Assembly: GCF_001403615.1 (NCBI RefSeq)
Contig: NZ_LN879454.1
Location: 310,001 to 374,000 of the forward strand
Direction: 5' to 3'
Length of the DNA stretch: 64,000 nucleotides
Source: Desnuesiella massiliensis
Lineage (GTDB): Bacteria > Bacillota > Clostridia > Clostridiales > Clostridiaceae
Below, piece after piece: positions 26,597 through 35,545 of this stretch. The position numbers and the translations under genes are program-made. Each line of letters begins with the position of its first letter. Position 1 is the first letter of the stretch. The notes under the pieces were generated by a model. The model did no database searches. It was not told the origin of the DNA and saw nothing but the letters and a program-made list of their open reading frames with translations.

Positions 26597-27547
26597 ATGG
26601 ACTCAAGATGGGAAAGAGTACAACCTTACATAGAAATAGATAAAAACATTGCTGAAAAAATGATGGGAGCCATTAGACCCAAAAGAAGTATTAAAAATAT
26701 AGGCTTGATAAGAAATGGATTGAGAAACAGTAACTATTGTGTTGAATATGATGACAAAAAATTTCTTTTAAGAATATACGGAGTAGAGGATAATTGGTGG
26801 AAAAAAGAAGAAGTAATTTATCATTATATAAAAGAAAAAGTTAAAGCCCCTGAATTATTCTGGTTAGATGGAAACTTAGATATAATAGATAAGCCCTATG
26901 CTATATTTGAATATATAGAGGGCTTGAACCTAGACCAATATTCAAAACAGGCAGGATATAAAAAGAAGGTGTTTAGTGATATAGGGCATAATTTAGCTTT
27001 GCTCCATAGTACTTCTTATAAGGAGGGAGGCTTTTTCGATGATAACCTAGAAGTAGCCGAAAAGCTGCCGGAATTAAGGTTATGGTATCCTATGTTTTTA
27101 GGTGAACATGCCATGAGAAAATTAGGGGAGGAATTAACAGAGGCTGTAAGAAAATATATAGAAGACAATGATAAAAACATTGAACGTATTGAGAAGGATA
27201 TAACTCTCGTTCATAATGATTTTCGTCCCATAAATATAATGGTAGATAAACAAGATACCCCATATTTTATTGATTGGGAAGGATCCATGGCGGGACATAG
27301 TTTAGGAGATATAGGTGAGTTTTTAAGAATAGAAGAACAAGTATCTAGAGAAGAGGAAAATATATTTATTGAAAGTTATAATGAAGCTGCTAATAAAAGG
27401 TTACCGGAGGATTATAAGGAACTAGCTAAGCTAAGAGATTTAGTTAATCTTTTGCAACTATTAAATTCACAAAGAAATTTAGACATTAAAGATGGGGATT
27501 TAATTGAGCTCATAAGGAGAACCTGTTGTAAAGAAGCCATAGAGTAA
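26597..27547 (+). CDS. Aminoglycoside phosphotransferase (APH)/choline kinase-like enzyme
   Basis: 316 residues from the ATG at 26597, chosen because AAGGAG lies at 26585-26590; a GTG at 26576 is in frame but upstream of that site. The catalytic HNDFRPINIM (H-x-D-x4-N) and the metal-binding DWEGS followed by GDIGEF identify the APH fold. Such proteins phosphorylate small hydroxyl compounds (aminoglycosides, choline, sugars). No evidence of antibiotic specificity is seen. It is probably cotranscribed with the Fe-S gene, 23 bp upstream. Confidence 0.8.
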   Translation: MDSRWERVQPYIEIDKNIAEKMMGAIRPKRSIKNIGLIRNGLRNSNYCVEYDDKKFLLRIYGVEDNWWKKEEVIYHYIKEKVKAPELFWLDGNLDIIDKPYAIFEYIEGLNLDQYSKQAGYKKKVFSDIGHNLALLHSTSYKEGGFFDDNLEVAEKLPELRLWYPMFLGEHAMRKLGEELTEAVRKYIEDNDKNIERIEKDITLVHNDFRPINIMVDKQDTPYFIDWEGSMAGHSLGDIGEFLRIEEQVSREEENIFIESYNEAANKRLPEDYKELAKLRDLVNLLQLLNSQRNLDIKDGDLIELIRRTCCKEAIE

Positions 27548-27571
27548 TTTCGCTCTATGGCTTGTTTTATT
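27536..27571 (+). terminator. Terminator overlapping the APH gene end
   Basis: GCCATAGAG and CTCTATGGC pair around an 8-base loop that includes the stop codon; TTGTTTTATT follows. Confidence 0.75.
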
Positions 27572-27584
27572 ACACAGGAGTGTT

Positions 27585-27688
27585 TATAGGGAAACAAGTT
27601 CAACTATTAACTTATACATGCACCATAATGGCTTGAAGATGCCATTTTGGAACATGTATAAGTTAAGTTTCACCTTTGTTTCCCTATA
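27585..27688. repeat. Family B palindromic repeat, copy 3
   Basis: A 104-bp element with clean ends TATAGGGAAAC / GTTTCCCTATA. The inner arms AACTTATACATGCACC and GGAACATGTATAAGTT form a long hairpin. This is the best preserved copy and shows the terminal inverted repeats most clearly. Confidence 0.85.
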
Positions 27689-27824
27689 GATCAAGAATCT
27701 CAAAAACTTTAAAGTTAACAATATACATGATAGAATAAACTGCGAGTATAATTAATAGCATTAAATAAATGGAGCGTATTAACATATCATTGGGTTTAAA
27801 GGAACTCTTTTAGGAGATGAAGAG

Positions 27825-28517
27825 ATGAGAAGAGATATTAAGATATTATTGGTTGAAGATAATAGTGATATAAGCAGATTATTATGCCATATGTTAAAAG
27901 ACAGCGGATATTTTGTTAAGCCTGCCTATTCTGGGACAGAGGCTCTTATATATTTAAAGGAACAGAATTGGGATATGGTGCTTTTAGATCTAATGCTGCC
28001 TGGCATCAGCGGTGAGGAGCTTTTAGTGGAAATAAGAAGGACTAGGAATATGCCAGTAGTAATAATCTCAGCTAAGGAAGACAAAAATATCAAGATACAA
28101 ACACTTAGAATAGGTGCCGATGACTTTATAACAAAGCCCTTCGACATTGAAGAGGTGTCAGCTAGAATAGATTCGCATATTAGAAGATATACGGAGTTTT
28201 ATACAGTGCCAGCTCAGAATATATTAAAATACAAGGAAATTTCTCTTGATAAAGATACTAGAGAAGTATTTGTAAAGGGTGCTGAAGTGATTTTAACCTC
28301 AAAGGAGTTTGATATTTTGGAGCTGTTGATGAGCCATCCTAAAAAAGTTTTTTCAAAGGCAAATATCTTTGAAAGCATTTGGGATAGTCAGTATTTATGC
28401 GATGATAACACCGTGATGGTTCATATAAGCAATCTAAGAAATAAATTGCTAAAGGCGGGAGCAAACACTGAATATATTCAAACTATCTGGGGGATTGGCT
28501 ATAAACTAGATGTTTAA
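27825..28517 (+). CDS. OmpR-family response regulator
   Basis: 230 residues. The receiver domain has the acidic pocket VEDN, the phospho-acceptor Asp in VLLDLMLPG (about residue 53) and the conserved Lys in ITKPFDIEE. The C-terminal winged helix ends VMVHISNLRNKLLKAG, then IQTIWGIGYKL. It is the first gene of a set with an ABC exporter (28607-30327) and a histidine kinase (30346), as in bacitracin or lantibiotic resistance loci. Repeats just after the gene (28520) are its likely binding site. Confidence 0.92.
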   Translation: MRRDIKILLVEDNSDISRLLCHMLKDSGYFVKPAYSGTEALIYLKEQNWDMVLLDLMLPGISGEELLVEIRRTRNMPVVIISAKEDKNIKIQTLRIGADDFITKPFDIEEVSARIDSHIRRYTEFYTVPAQNILKYKEISLDKDTREVFVKGAEVILTSKEFDILELLMSHPKKVFSKANIFESIWDSQYLCDDNTVMVHISNLRNKLLKAGANTEYIQTIWGIGYKLDV

Positions 28518-28519
28518 AC

Positions 28520-28552
28520 TTAAGACTTTCTTAAGATTTTCTTTATGGTTAC
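28520..28552 (+). promoter_or_regulatory. Direct repeats, probable response-regulator box
   Basis: TTAAGACTTTC (28520-28530) and TTAAGATTTTC (28531-28541) are 11-bp direct repeats with one mismatch, followed by a weaker third unit TTTATGGTTAC. OmpR-type regulators bind such 11-bp periodic direct repeats. A TATATT -10 candidate lies at 28568 without a good -35, as expected for an activated promoter of the ABC genes. Confidence 0.55.
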
Positions 28553-28606
28553 TTATTAATTAAAGCTTATATTTTATATAAAACCATAGAGAAGGGAGAT
28601 ATAAAA

Positions 28607-29527
28607 TTGAAAGAGTATGTTTTGAAAACTAAGAGCTTAAACAAGAAGTATAAAAAAGATTTTGTAGTCAGCGATTTAAACGTCAATGTAAAAAGAGGAG
28701 AAATCTACGGTTTTATTGGAGAAAATGGAGCAGGAAAGACTACCTTGATTCGTATGGTAACAGGTCTTGTGACACCTACTAGTGGAACCATTGAATTATT
28801 TGGACAAGATACTCCAGGGGAGTTAAGTAGAGCTAGGAAGAGCATTGGAGCCTTAATAGAAAGACCAGCCTTTTATCCAACTATGACAGCTTATGAAAAC
28901 TTAGAAGCTTGCAGGATACAAAAGGGCATTCCAGGAAGAGAAAGCATAGCAAGAGCTTTGGAAATGGTGAACCTTGAGGACACCAAAAGTAAAAAGGTAA
29001 AGGATTTTTCCTTAGGGATGAAGCAAAAGCTAGGATTAGCTATGGCTTTATTAGGTAATCCAGAGCTTTTAATATTGGATGAGCCTATAAATGGCTTAGA
29101 TCCTAGTGGTATCATAGAGATTAGAGAGCTTTTAAAAAGATTAAATAAGGAAAAAAACATAACTATCCTTATTTCAAGTCATATTTTAACAGAATTATAC
29201 CAGCTTGCAACCTGCTATGGCATTATTCATAAGGGAAGACTGCTTGAGGAGCTTACCTTAAAAGAACTAGATGAAAAATGTAAGAGAAGTTTAAATATAA
29301 AGGTTGATGATCTGAATAAAGCTGTTTTTATTTTAGAAAGGGAGCTTAACACAAAGAATTTTAGAGTGTTGCCTGATGGAACTATAAGCCTTTATGACTA
29401 TACTGATAATGCAAAACTTGTATCTTCTACCTTAACTAAATCAGAAATTATAATTGAGCAAATTATGCCCAAGGGGGAGGATTTGGAAGGTTATTTTATG
29501 AATTTGGTAGGAGGTGCAGATAAGTAA
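28607..29527 (+). CDS. ABC transporter ATP-binding protein, BcrA/lantibiotic-immunity type
   Basis: 306 residues. It starts at a TTG eight bases after GGGAG. Walker A GENGAGKTT, signature FSLGMKQKLG, Walker B LLILDEPINGLDPSG and the switch His in SSHILTELYQ are intact. The variant signature and the C-terminal 80-residue extension match the bacitracin (BcrA) and lantibiotic (LanF) self-protection group. With the permease downstream it probably removes a peptide antibiotic from the membrane. Confidence 0.92.
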   Translation: MKEYVLKTKSLNKKYKKDFVVSDLNVNVKRGEIYGFIGENGAGKTTLIRMVTGLVTPTSGTIELFGQDTPGELSRARKSIGALIERPAFYPTMTAYENLEACRIQKGIPGRESIARALEMVNLEDTKSKKVKDFSLGMKQKLGLAMALLGNPELLILDEPINGLDPSGIIEIRELLKRLNKEKNITILISSHILTELYQLATCYGIIHKGRLLEELTLKELDEKCKRSLNIKVDDLNKAVFILERELNTKNFRVLPDGTISLYDYTDNAKLVSSTLTKSEIIIEQIMPKGEDLEGYFMNLVGGADK

Positions 29528-30327
29528 TGTACAATTTAGTTAAATTTGAATTTTATAAATTAAGACATAGCAAAACCTTTAGGAATTCGCTTATAGTCGT
29601 GGCGGCCTTAATTGCTTATACAGTGAACTTATTTTTCAAAAATCAAGCAAAATGGATGATATTTAATTTCCAAGTAAATGATAGGGAATATGGCTTTTGG
29701 GTTAACAATTTTAAAGATAAACTGCATCCCCAAGCAGTAGAATTTCTTTATTCAGCCTTTGGTTTCAGCCTTATTATAGTAATATTGACCATGTTTTTAG
29801 TAGGAGAAGCTCTTGTGGATGAGTATTCTAATGGCACAGTAAAAAATATAGTGGCTTATGGACATAGCAGAGTAAAGATATACCTGTCAAAATTGTTTGT
29901 AACATCGTTAGCTGTATGCATTCTGATTTCTTTTTTATTGCTTGGAACAGTTTTTGCAGCCTTTATAAGCGGCATTCTAGAGTCTATTTCCCTAGAAGCT
30001 ATTTTAGAAATGATGAAATTTATTTTGGTATCATATTTCATTTTTGCGGCTATGGTTAGCATTTATATGTTATTAGGAATCTATTTAAGGAAAAAATCTC
30101 TACTAGTAGGGCTTGGTATGTCCTATGTGCTTGTAAGTATTTTTACAGGAGGGATTCCAAGTTTATTCAAATATCAAAGACATGCTCCTTTATTTATGCT
30201 TATGGATATTGGTGTGGTTCCTCCCAGTGCACATACTATTTATGTTTTAATAATTAATTGCAGTATTATAATTATGGGGACAATCTTATTAGGTAATATT
30301 ATCTTTAAAAATCAAGATATAAAATAA
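29527..30327 (+). CDS. ABC-2 permease, lantibiotic-immunity type
   Basis: 266 residues with six predicted helices; the DEYSNGTVKNIVAYGHSR coupling motif is typical of the bacitracin/lantibiotic-immunity permease family. Its ATG overlaps the stop of the ATPase gene (TAATG). Partner of the ATPase and under the control of the surrounding two-component system. Confidence 0.87.
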   Translation: MYNLVKFEFYKLRHSKTFRNSLIVVAALIAYTVNLFFKNQAKWMIFNFQVNDREYGFWVNNFKDKLHPQAVEFLYSAFGFSLIIVILTMFLVGEALVDEYSNGTVKNIVAYGHSRVKIYLSKLFVTSLAVCILISFLLLGTVFAAFISGILESISLEAILEMMKFILVSYFIFAAMVSIYMLLGIYLRKKSLLVGLGMSYVLVSIFTGGIPSLFKYQRHAPLFMLMDIGVVPPSAHTIYVLIINCSIIIMGTILLGNIIFKNQDIK

Positions 30328-30345
30328 ACAGGAAGGGGGAGGTAT

Positions 30346-31251
30346 ATGATTTGGCTTATAATAGCATTTTTAATAATCTGCTGCCTATTTTTGCTTGCTC
30401 ATTTATTTCTTATAAGGAAAGAAATTAAAAATATTATTAGTCAGCTAAAGGATTATAATAGCAATAAAACCCGTAAGAATATAGATATTACACTCCTAAA
30501 CAAAGAACTAGAAGAGCTGGCTTGCAGCATCAATGACAATATGGATAGGAACCTTGAGGCCCAAGTAAAGCAGAAGCAGGCAGAAGAGCAGCTTAAAAAA
30601 GCTATTGCTAATATATCTCATGATTTGCGCACTCCCCTTACTTCTATCATAGGATATATACAAATGATTAAATCCAAGGAACTGCCAAAGGTGGTAGAGA
30701 GTGAGTACATAAATATAGTGGAAGCTCAAGCAAAGTCCATACAAGTTTTATTAAGTGACTTCTTTGAGCTATCCGTTATAGAAACTCCAGAATATGAATT
30801 GCAGATTGAAGCTATAAATCTAAATAGTATTTTATGCGAGGTCATCACCTCCTTTTATGAGGGTTTCATTGAGAAAAATATAAAGCCGGAAATAAATATG
30901 CCAAAGGAAAGCATCCTAGTGCTAGGAAATAAAGTGGCAACACGACGGGTAATAGAAAATTTGATTGCTAATATAGTAAAGCACTCAGAGGGACAAGTTT
31001 TTATAAATTTAGAAGCAGAAAAGGATGGAGCGGTATTAACTACCATTAATTCAGCTAAGAATTTGGAGCATAGTGATGTGGATTTAATCTTTAATAGATT
31101 TTACAAAGGTGATAACTCTAGATCAGCTAATAATACTGGGTTAGGCTTGACCATTGCAAAAAGTCTTATGGATAAAATGAAGGGCATAATTTATGCGGAA
31201 TATAATGAAGGGTTGCTATCTATTTTTTGTAAGTGGAAAATAAAGAAATAA
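30346..31251 (+). CDS. Sensor histidine kinase
   Basis: 301 residues with one N-terminal membrane helix and almost no outer domain, the intramembrane-sensing layout common to antibiotic-responsive kinases. The phospho-acceptor is in ISHDLRTPLTSI (H box). The N box is ENLIANIVKHS and the G boxes are FNRFYKGDNSR and NTGLGLTIAKS. It probably phosphorylates the regulator encoded at 27825 and may sense through the ABC transporter. It follows the permease by 18 bp, with GGGGGAGG before the ATG. Confidence 0.9.
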   Translation: MIWLIIAFLIICCLFLLAHLFLIRKEIKNIISQLKDYNSNKTRKNIDITLLNKELEELACSINDNMDRNLEAQVKQKQAEEQLKKAIANISHDLRTPLTSIIGYIQMIKSKELPKVVESEYINIVEAQAKSIQVLLSDFFELSVIETPEYELQIEAINLNSILCEVITSFYEGFIEKNIKPEINMPKESILVLGNKVATRRVIENLIANIVKHSEGQVFINLEAEKDGAVLTTINSAKNLEHSDVDLIFNRFYKGDNSRSANNTGLGLTIAKSLMDKMKGIIYAEYNEGLLSIFCKWKIKK

Positions 31252-31293
31252 ATATTAAGATAATATGATAAAGTAAACATTAATATTTTAAAG

Positions 31294-31335
31294 TGGGGCT
31301 GTCGAACTAAGTTATTAGTGCGTAGCTCCTTTTTT
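31294..31335 (+). terminator. Terminator of the two-component/ABC operon
   Basis: GGGGCT and AGCTCC flank a long loop and are followed by six Ts. The stem is weak but well placed after the kinase gene. Confidence 0.45.
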
Positions 31336-31339
31336 GTGC

Positions 31340-31382
31340 AAAAAAATAAATCCCGAACTTCGAGAAGTAGGGGATTTATGGT
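31340..31382 (-). terminator. Terminator of the membrane zinc-ribbon gene
   Basis: ATAAATCCC and GGGATTTAT enclose an inner CTTCGAGAAG hairpin. On the minus strand the stem runs into seven Ts. Confidence 0.7.
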
Positions 31383-31447
31383 GAAATATTAGTAGGCTAA
31401 AACATACCATTTTACAAAAAAATTATACCCTATACTATTATATAATA

Positions 31448-32284
31448 CTATTTAATTAAAGCCTCTAAGCTTCTATAAGTATCCGTATCAATAATTAGTT
31501 TTTCAACTATATCTTCTTCGCTCTTCTTTTCTTTTCCTTTAGAATCCTTCTTTACGGTTATAGTCTTTACAGTCATGTAGGATAAATTTTTACACTTATC
31601 ACAGATACCAAAGTCAACTTCAGTATAAACAGCACTGCCCTCATCTACCTTTTGTAAATTTAATAGGGCTGAGTATTGTCTTTGTTCAAGTTGATTTTTA
31701 AATTCTTCTACATTCTCTATAGGCTCTAAATGGGACAGGGTTTTTTCATCCTTTATCCAGCAATTGCATTCTTCACAGAATACGGAGGTCATGGAAGGAA
31801 ATATTATTGATGAGACTAAAATTATAATAGCTTCAATTATCCATACTAGGGCTAAGAATGTTCCCCTTACAGGAGCGTGTGACCTTCCTATACTCCAGGT
31901 TCCTTCGGGAAGTATTAATTTCATTACTTCTAAAACATCCAAAGGATGCCATATAAAAGCTGTCTGCTTTGAATATGCATATATCCATGCTACCCATGCA
32001 AAGTATTCAGCTAAAATTGCAAATAATAATGCAAAAATGATAAGTAGGGCTTTATTTCTTACTTTTCCTAATTTGCCTGCAAAAGAAACTACTATACCTA
32101 TAAGAATACCAAAAGCTATTGCTATAAATAAATTGGCGTATATAAATGGAATGTAAAAGGTAGCATAGCTATAAATGAAACTTAGTATAGGAACAGCAAG
32201 GATTCCTATTAAGATTATAATAAGGGGTGCAAAAGGCGGGATTTTACCAGATTCTTTATAATATCTAGAACTAATATTAATCAT
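31448..32284 (-). CDS. Hypothetical membrane protein with zinc-ribbon-like tail
   Basis: 278 residues, no family recognised. Residues about 15-175 contain four or five hydrophobic helices. The soluble C-terminal part has two cysteine pairs, CEECNCW and CDKCKN, 60 residues apart, likely a zinc-binding site, then a lysine-rich linker (KKDSKGKEKK). It stands alone. The role is unknown; a membrane-associated metal or redox function is possible but not supported further. Confidence 0.6.
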   Translation of the reverse strand: MINISSRYYKESGKIPPFAPLIIILIGILAVPILSFIYSYATFYIPFIYANLFIAIAFGILIGIVVSFAGKLGKVRNKALLIIFALLFAILAEYFAWVAWIYAYSKQTAFIWHPLDVLEVMKLILPEGTWSIGRSHAPVRGTFLALVWIIEAIIILVSSIIFPSMTSVFCEECNCWIKDEKTLSHLEPIENVEEFKNQLEQRQYSALLNLQKVDEGSAVYTEVDFGICDKCKNLSYMTVKTITVKKDSKGKEKKSEEDIVEKLIIDTDTYRSLEALIK

Positions 32285-32549
32285 ATAATACCTCCAAAAT
32301 AAATAACTTATAAATTTGCAAAAACCTATTATAATATACAGTATTTAGGTGAATGTGTCAATATTTCCGAGAAGAAGGCTTAAGTCTATTAAACCCTGTA
32401 AAATAAAAGAGTCTATGGGGAAATCATATTGCAAATAGATATGTTTATATATAAGAATAGAAAATGTTAAAGATAAAATAGTTACTTTGGTCACAAGAAT
32501 TTACCAAAGTACTTTAATGCTTACTTGGTACTATGTGGGCTTAATGTAT

Positions 32550-32563
32550 TGAAAAGGTTATCA
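32550..32563 (+). promoter_or_regulatory. cre-like site before PTS cluster A
   Basis: TGAAAAGGTTATCA differs from a good catabolite-responsive element only in the centre (GG for CG). It lies 56 bp before the PTS gene and shares the GAAAAGGTT half with the gal palindrome at 18207. The rest of the 32285-32618 gap is AT-rich with no other clear signal. Confidence 0.4.
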
Positions 32564-32618
32564 AAAAGAGTAGTATTAATTATAAGACAGTTAAAATTTA
32601 TAAGGATGGGGTGTTAAA

Positions 32619-34181
32619 ATGTCAAAAAGAAAAAAGTTTAACGAAGAAATTCAGCGCTTTGGTCGATCACTATTATTACCCATAGCTGTCATGGCTCCTG
32701 TAGGAATGGTATTAGGACTTGCAGGTGCTTTGGTTCAAAGCTATATGATCGCTAAGTTGCCTTTCTTAGGAAACAAAGCGTTAAACACTGCATTAATAAG
32801 CTTAAGAGATATTGCAAATGTTATATTCGCTAATATACCTCTTATGTTTGCGATGGGTGTGGCTTATGGTATGTCCAAAAAAGAAAAAGGTATCGCTGTA
32901 TTCTCATCGGTATTATCTTATTTAGTATTAAATATTTCAATTAATGTTTGGCTAACTGTTACAGGAAATTTGGCACCAGCAGCAGATATGGCTAATAAAG
33001 GACAGGCCATGGTGCTTGGTATTCAAACCTTAAGGTTGGATGCTTTAGGAGGTATTATTTCAGGACTTATAGCAGCTTGGGCGGCAGATAAATATTATAA
33101 TTTAGAACTACCTCTAGCTTTTGCCTTCTTTGGTGGTAAGAAATCTGTTCCAATTATATCAATGGTAATTACTATTGTCTGTGGATTGACAATACCATTT
33201 GTTTGGCAGGCTTTAACTGTAGCACTAATTTATCTTTCTAAAGTATTACTTCAGGATATTATTGGTACATTCCTCTTTGGATTTGTTAACAGAATATTTA
33301 TTCCTCTAGGTCTTCACCATGTTTGGAACTCTATGTTAAGGTTTACTGAGGCTGGAGGTAGTTATGTAATAGGTGGAAAAACTTTTGTAGGAATATTGCC
33401 AGCTATGAATGAAATATTGTTTAAGCTAGGACCTACTAACGAAGCTTGGAGCCTTATGCCTAAACTTACAAGATATTCTGCACAGCTTCAAATGGTTAAT
33501 ACTTTATTCATGATACCAGCTATTGGACTTGCTATGTATAAATCAGCTTATGCTAAGAACAAGAAATATGTAAAAGGTATAATCGTAACTTTAGTTTTAA
33601 CTGCTGTATTAGGTAATGTTACAGAGCCTATGGAATTCTCCTTCTTATTTATAGCTCCTGCTTTATTCTTATTCCATGCTGTAATGCTTGGAGTATCTGG
33701 AGTAGCGCTATATCTAATGGGTACTGCGGTAGGTTATATAAGAGGTACAATCTTCGACTTTGCAATTTTTGGTTTAATGTATGAAAACACTAGATGGTAT
33801 AACATCCTTATTGTGGGAGTTATAATGTTTGCTATCTATTACTTTGTGTTCACTTGGGCTATAAAGAAATGGAATATTAAAACTCCTGGACGTGAAGATG
33901 AGGAAATGACAACTAATACATTGCTTCAAGAAAAGAAATATGATGAAATAGCTAAAATTGTTATAGAAGCCCTAGGTGGAAAGGGAAATATAGCACATGT
34001 GGAAAACTGTATAACAAGATTAAGAGTGGACTTAAAGGATCAAAACTTAGTAGATAAAGATAAGATAAAGGACTCAGGTACTTCAGGTATATTCTTCCCT
34101 GCTAAAAATCACATACATGTAGTGTTTGGACCTCATGTTGAATTTGTTAGAAATGCAGTGGATGATGAATTAAGTAAATAA
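32619..34181 (+). CDS. PTS sugar transporter, EIIBC (glucose/alpha-glucoside superfamily)
   Basis: 520 residues. The EIIC membrane domain (about 1-420, with GLHHVWNSML and NVTEPMEFSFLF motifs) brings in and phosphorylates a sugar. The EIIB domain (about 440-520) has the phospho-cysteine in ENCITRLRV. Similarity in layout is to maltose, alpha-glucoside and glucose permeases. No EIIA domain is attached; a separate EIIA gene lies at 36936 in the same cluster. GH4 and a NagA-like gene follow, so the product is likely a phosphorylated disaccharide. Confidence 0.88.
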   Translation: MSKRKKFNEEIQRFGRSLLLPIAVMAPVGMVLGLAGALVQSYMIAKLPFLGNKALNTALISLRDIANVIFANIPLMFAMGVAYGMSKKEKGIAVFSSVLSYLVLNISINVWLTVTGNLAPAADMANKGQAMVLGIQTLRLDALGGIISGLIAAWAADKYYNLELPLAFAFFGGKKSVPIISMVITIVCGLTIPFVWQALTVALIYLSKVLLQDIIGTFLFGFVNRIFIPLGLHHVWNSMLRFTEAGGSYVIGGKTFVGILPAMNEILFKLGPTNEAWSLMPKLTRYSAQLQMVNTLFMIPAIGLAMYKSAYAKNKKYVKGIIVTLVLTAVLGNVTEPMEFSFLFIAPALFLFHAVMLGVSGVALYLMGTAVGYIRGTIFDFAIFGLMYENTRWYNILIVGVIMFAIYYFVFTWAIKKWNIKTPGREDEEMTTNTLLQEKKYDEIAKIVIEALGGKGNIAHVENCITRLRVDLKDQNLVDKDKIKDSGTSGIFFPAKNHIHVVFGPHVEFVRNAVDDELSK

Positions 34182-34213
34182 TAGAACATAACCAAGGAAA
34201 GGGAGTAGAGAGT

Positions 34214-35545
34214 ATGAATCGTAAAAGTATTGTAGCAACAATAGTAGGAAGTGGAAGCACTAGAATACCTGCCCTTATAGGAAGCCTTATTAATTATAAG
34301 GACAGATTTCCTCTTAAAAAACTAATCTTATTTGATATAGATATGAAACGTATGGAATTGATGAAGGATTATATTGAGCTCACCATGAAGAAATATTATC
34401 CTGAGGTAGAGCTTCTGTTTACTGATAATGAGGATGAAGCTTATATTGGTACGGATTTTGTGCTATGCAATATGCGTGCAGGTAATTTTGAAATGAGGGG
34501 CTTTGATGAAAAAATTCCTCTAAAATATGATTTAGTTGGCCAGGAAACCTGTGGACCAGGAGGCTTCGCCTACGGAATGAGATCCATAGGAGCCATGATT
34601 CACATGGTTAAAAAGGTAAGGGAATATGCTCCTGAGGCTTGGATATTAAACTATACAAATCCAGCGGCCATAGTAGCTGTAGCTTTAGATAAGGTTTTCC
34701 CAGAGGATAAGAGAATATTAAATATATGCGATCAGCCCTACTCCATGATAAAATCCTTTGCAAAGATATTAGATGTTGATATGTATGATATAGAGCCTAG
34801 ATACTTCGGTCTCAATCATTTTGGATGGTTTACTAATTTATATTACACTCCTACAGGAGAGGACTTATTGCCAAGGCTAAAGGATTTCCTTATGGAGGGT
34901 CATGATTTTAAACCTTATAATGCTGAGCAAAGGGAAGCTTCTTGGTTAAATACCTATAAAAATGTAAATAAGATTCTATCCTTCTTCCCAGATTATATAC
35001 CTAATACCTATCTCCAGTACTATTTCTTCCCAGAGGAGATAGTTAAAGAGAGCGATCCTAATTTTACTAGAGCGGATGAGGCTTTAGTAGGAAGAGAGAA
35101 ACAGGTATTAGATCTATGCCAAAAGGCTAAGGAGCAGCAATCTCTAGAGAATATTCCACTGCTTACTGGAGCAGTTCATGGCAACATGATGGTAGAGGTA
35201 GCAGAATCCATAGCTTATGATCTAAAGAAGCTTTTTGTAATAATCACAAGAAATGAAGGAATCATAAGCAATTTACCAGAGGATGCTATGATAGAGGTAG
35301 CTGGAGAATTAACCAAATATGGTGTAGTACCTTATAAAGTAGGAAAAATCGGAACTTTTTATAAGGGACTTATTGAAGGACAATATGCCTATGAAACTTT
35401 AACAGTGGAAGCTTGTTTAGAAGAGGATTATAATAAAGCACTGCAAGCACTTACTCTTAACAGGACTATTGTAAATCCTGTGAAGGCAAAAGCTGTTTTA
35501 GATGATCTTATGAATGCAAATAAAGATTATTGGAGGTTAAAATAA
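34214..35545 (+). CDS. Family 4 glycosyl hydrolase (phospho-glycosidase), cluster A
   Basis: 443 residues. An N-terminal NAD-binding stretch (IVGSGSTRIPAL) and the conserved GQETCGPGGFAYGMRS define GH4. The metal ligands are Cys in NICDQP and His in GLNHFGW. GH4 enzymes need NAD and Mn and cut phospho-glycosides by an oxidation-elimination route. Relatives such as AglB and MalH hydrolyse maltose 6-phosphate-type sugars, but this one is more diverged than the copy at 41857, so the substrate is open. Confidence 0.88.
   Translation: MNRKSIVATIVGSGSTRIPALIGSLINYKDRFPLKKLILFDIDMKRMELMKDYIELTMKKYYPEVELLFTDNEDEAYIGTDFVLCNMRAGNFEMRGFDEKIPLKYDLVGQETCGPGGFAYGMRSIGAMIHMVKKVREYAPEAWILNYTNPAAIVAVALDKVFPEDKRILNICDQPYSMIKSFAKILDVDMYDIEPRYFGLNHFGWFTNLYYTPTGEDLLPRLKDFLMEGHDFKPYNAEQREASWLNTYKNVNKILSFFPDYIPNTYLQYYFFPEEIVKESDPNFTRADEALVGREKQVLDLCQKAKEQQSLENIPLLTGAVHGNMMVEVAESIAYDLKKLFVIITRNEGIISNLPEDAMIEVAGELTKYGVVPYKVGKIGTFYKGLIEGQYAYETLTVEACLEEDYNKALQALTLNRTIVNPVKAKAVLDDLMNANKDYWRLK

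Noticed and set aside
29856..30062. Minus-strand open frame inside the ABC permease gene
   Set aside because: Antisense shadow of a clearly coding gene; the same applies to the many antisense frames over megL, galT, ilvD-type, ATPase and ABC genes.
31294..31382. Possible riboswitch between the kinase gene and the zinc-ribbon gene
   Set aside because: The region lies between two convergent gene ends and is explained by two terminator hairpins.
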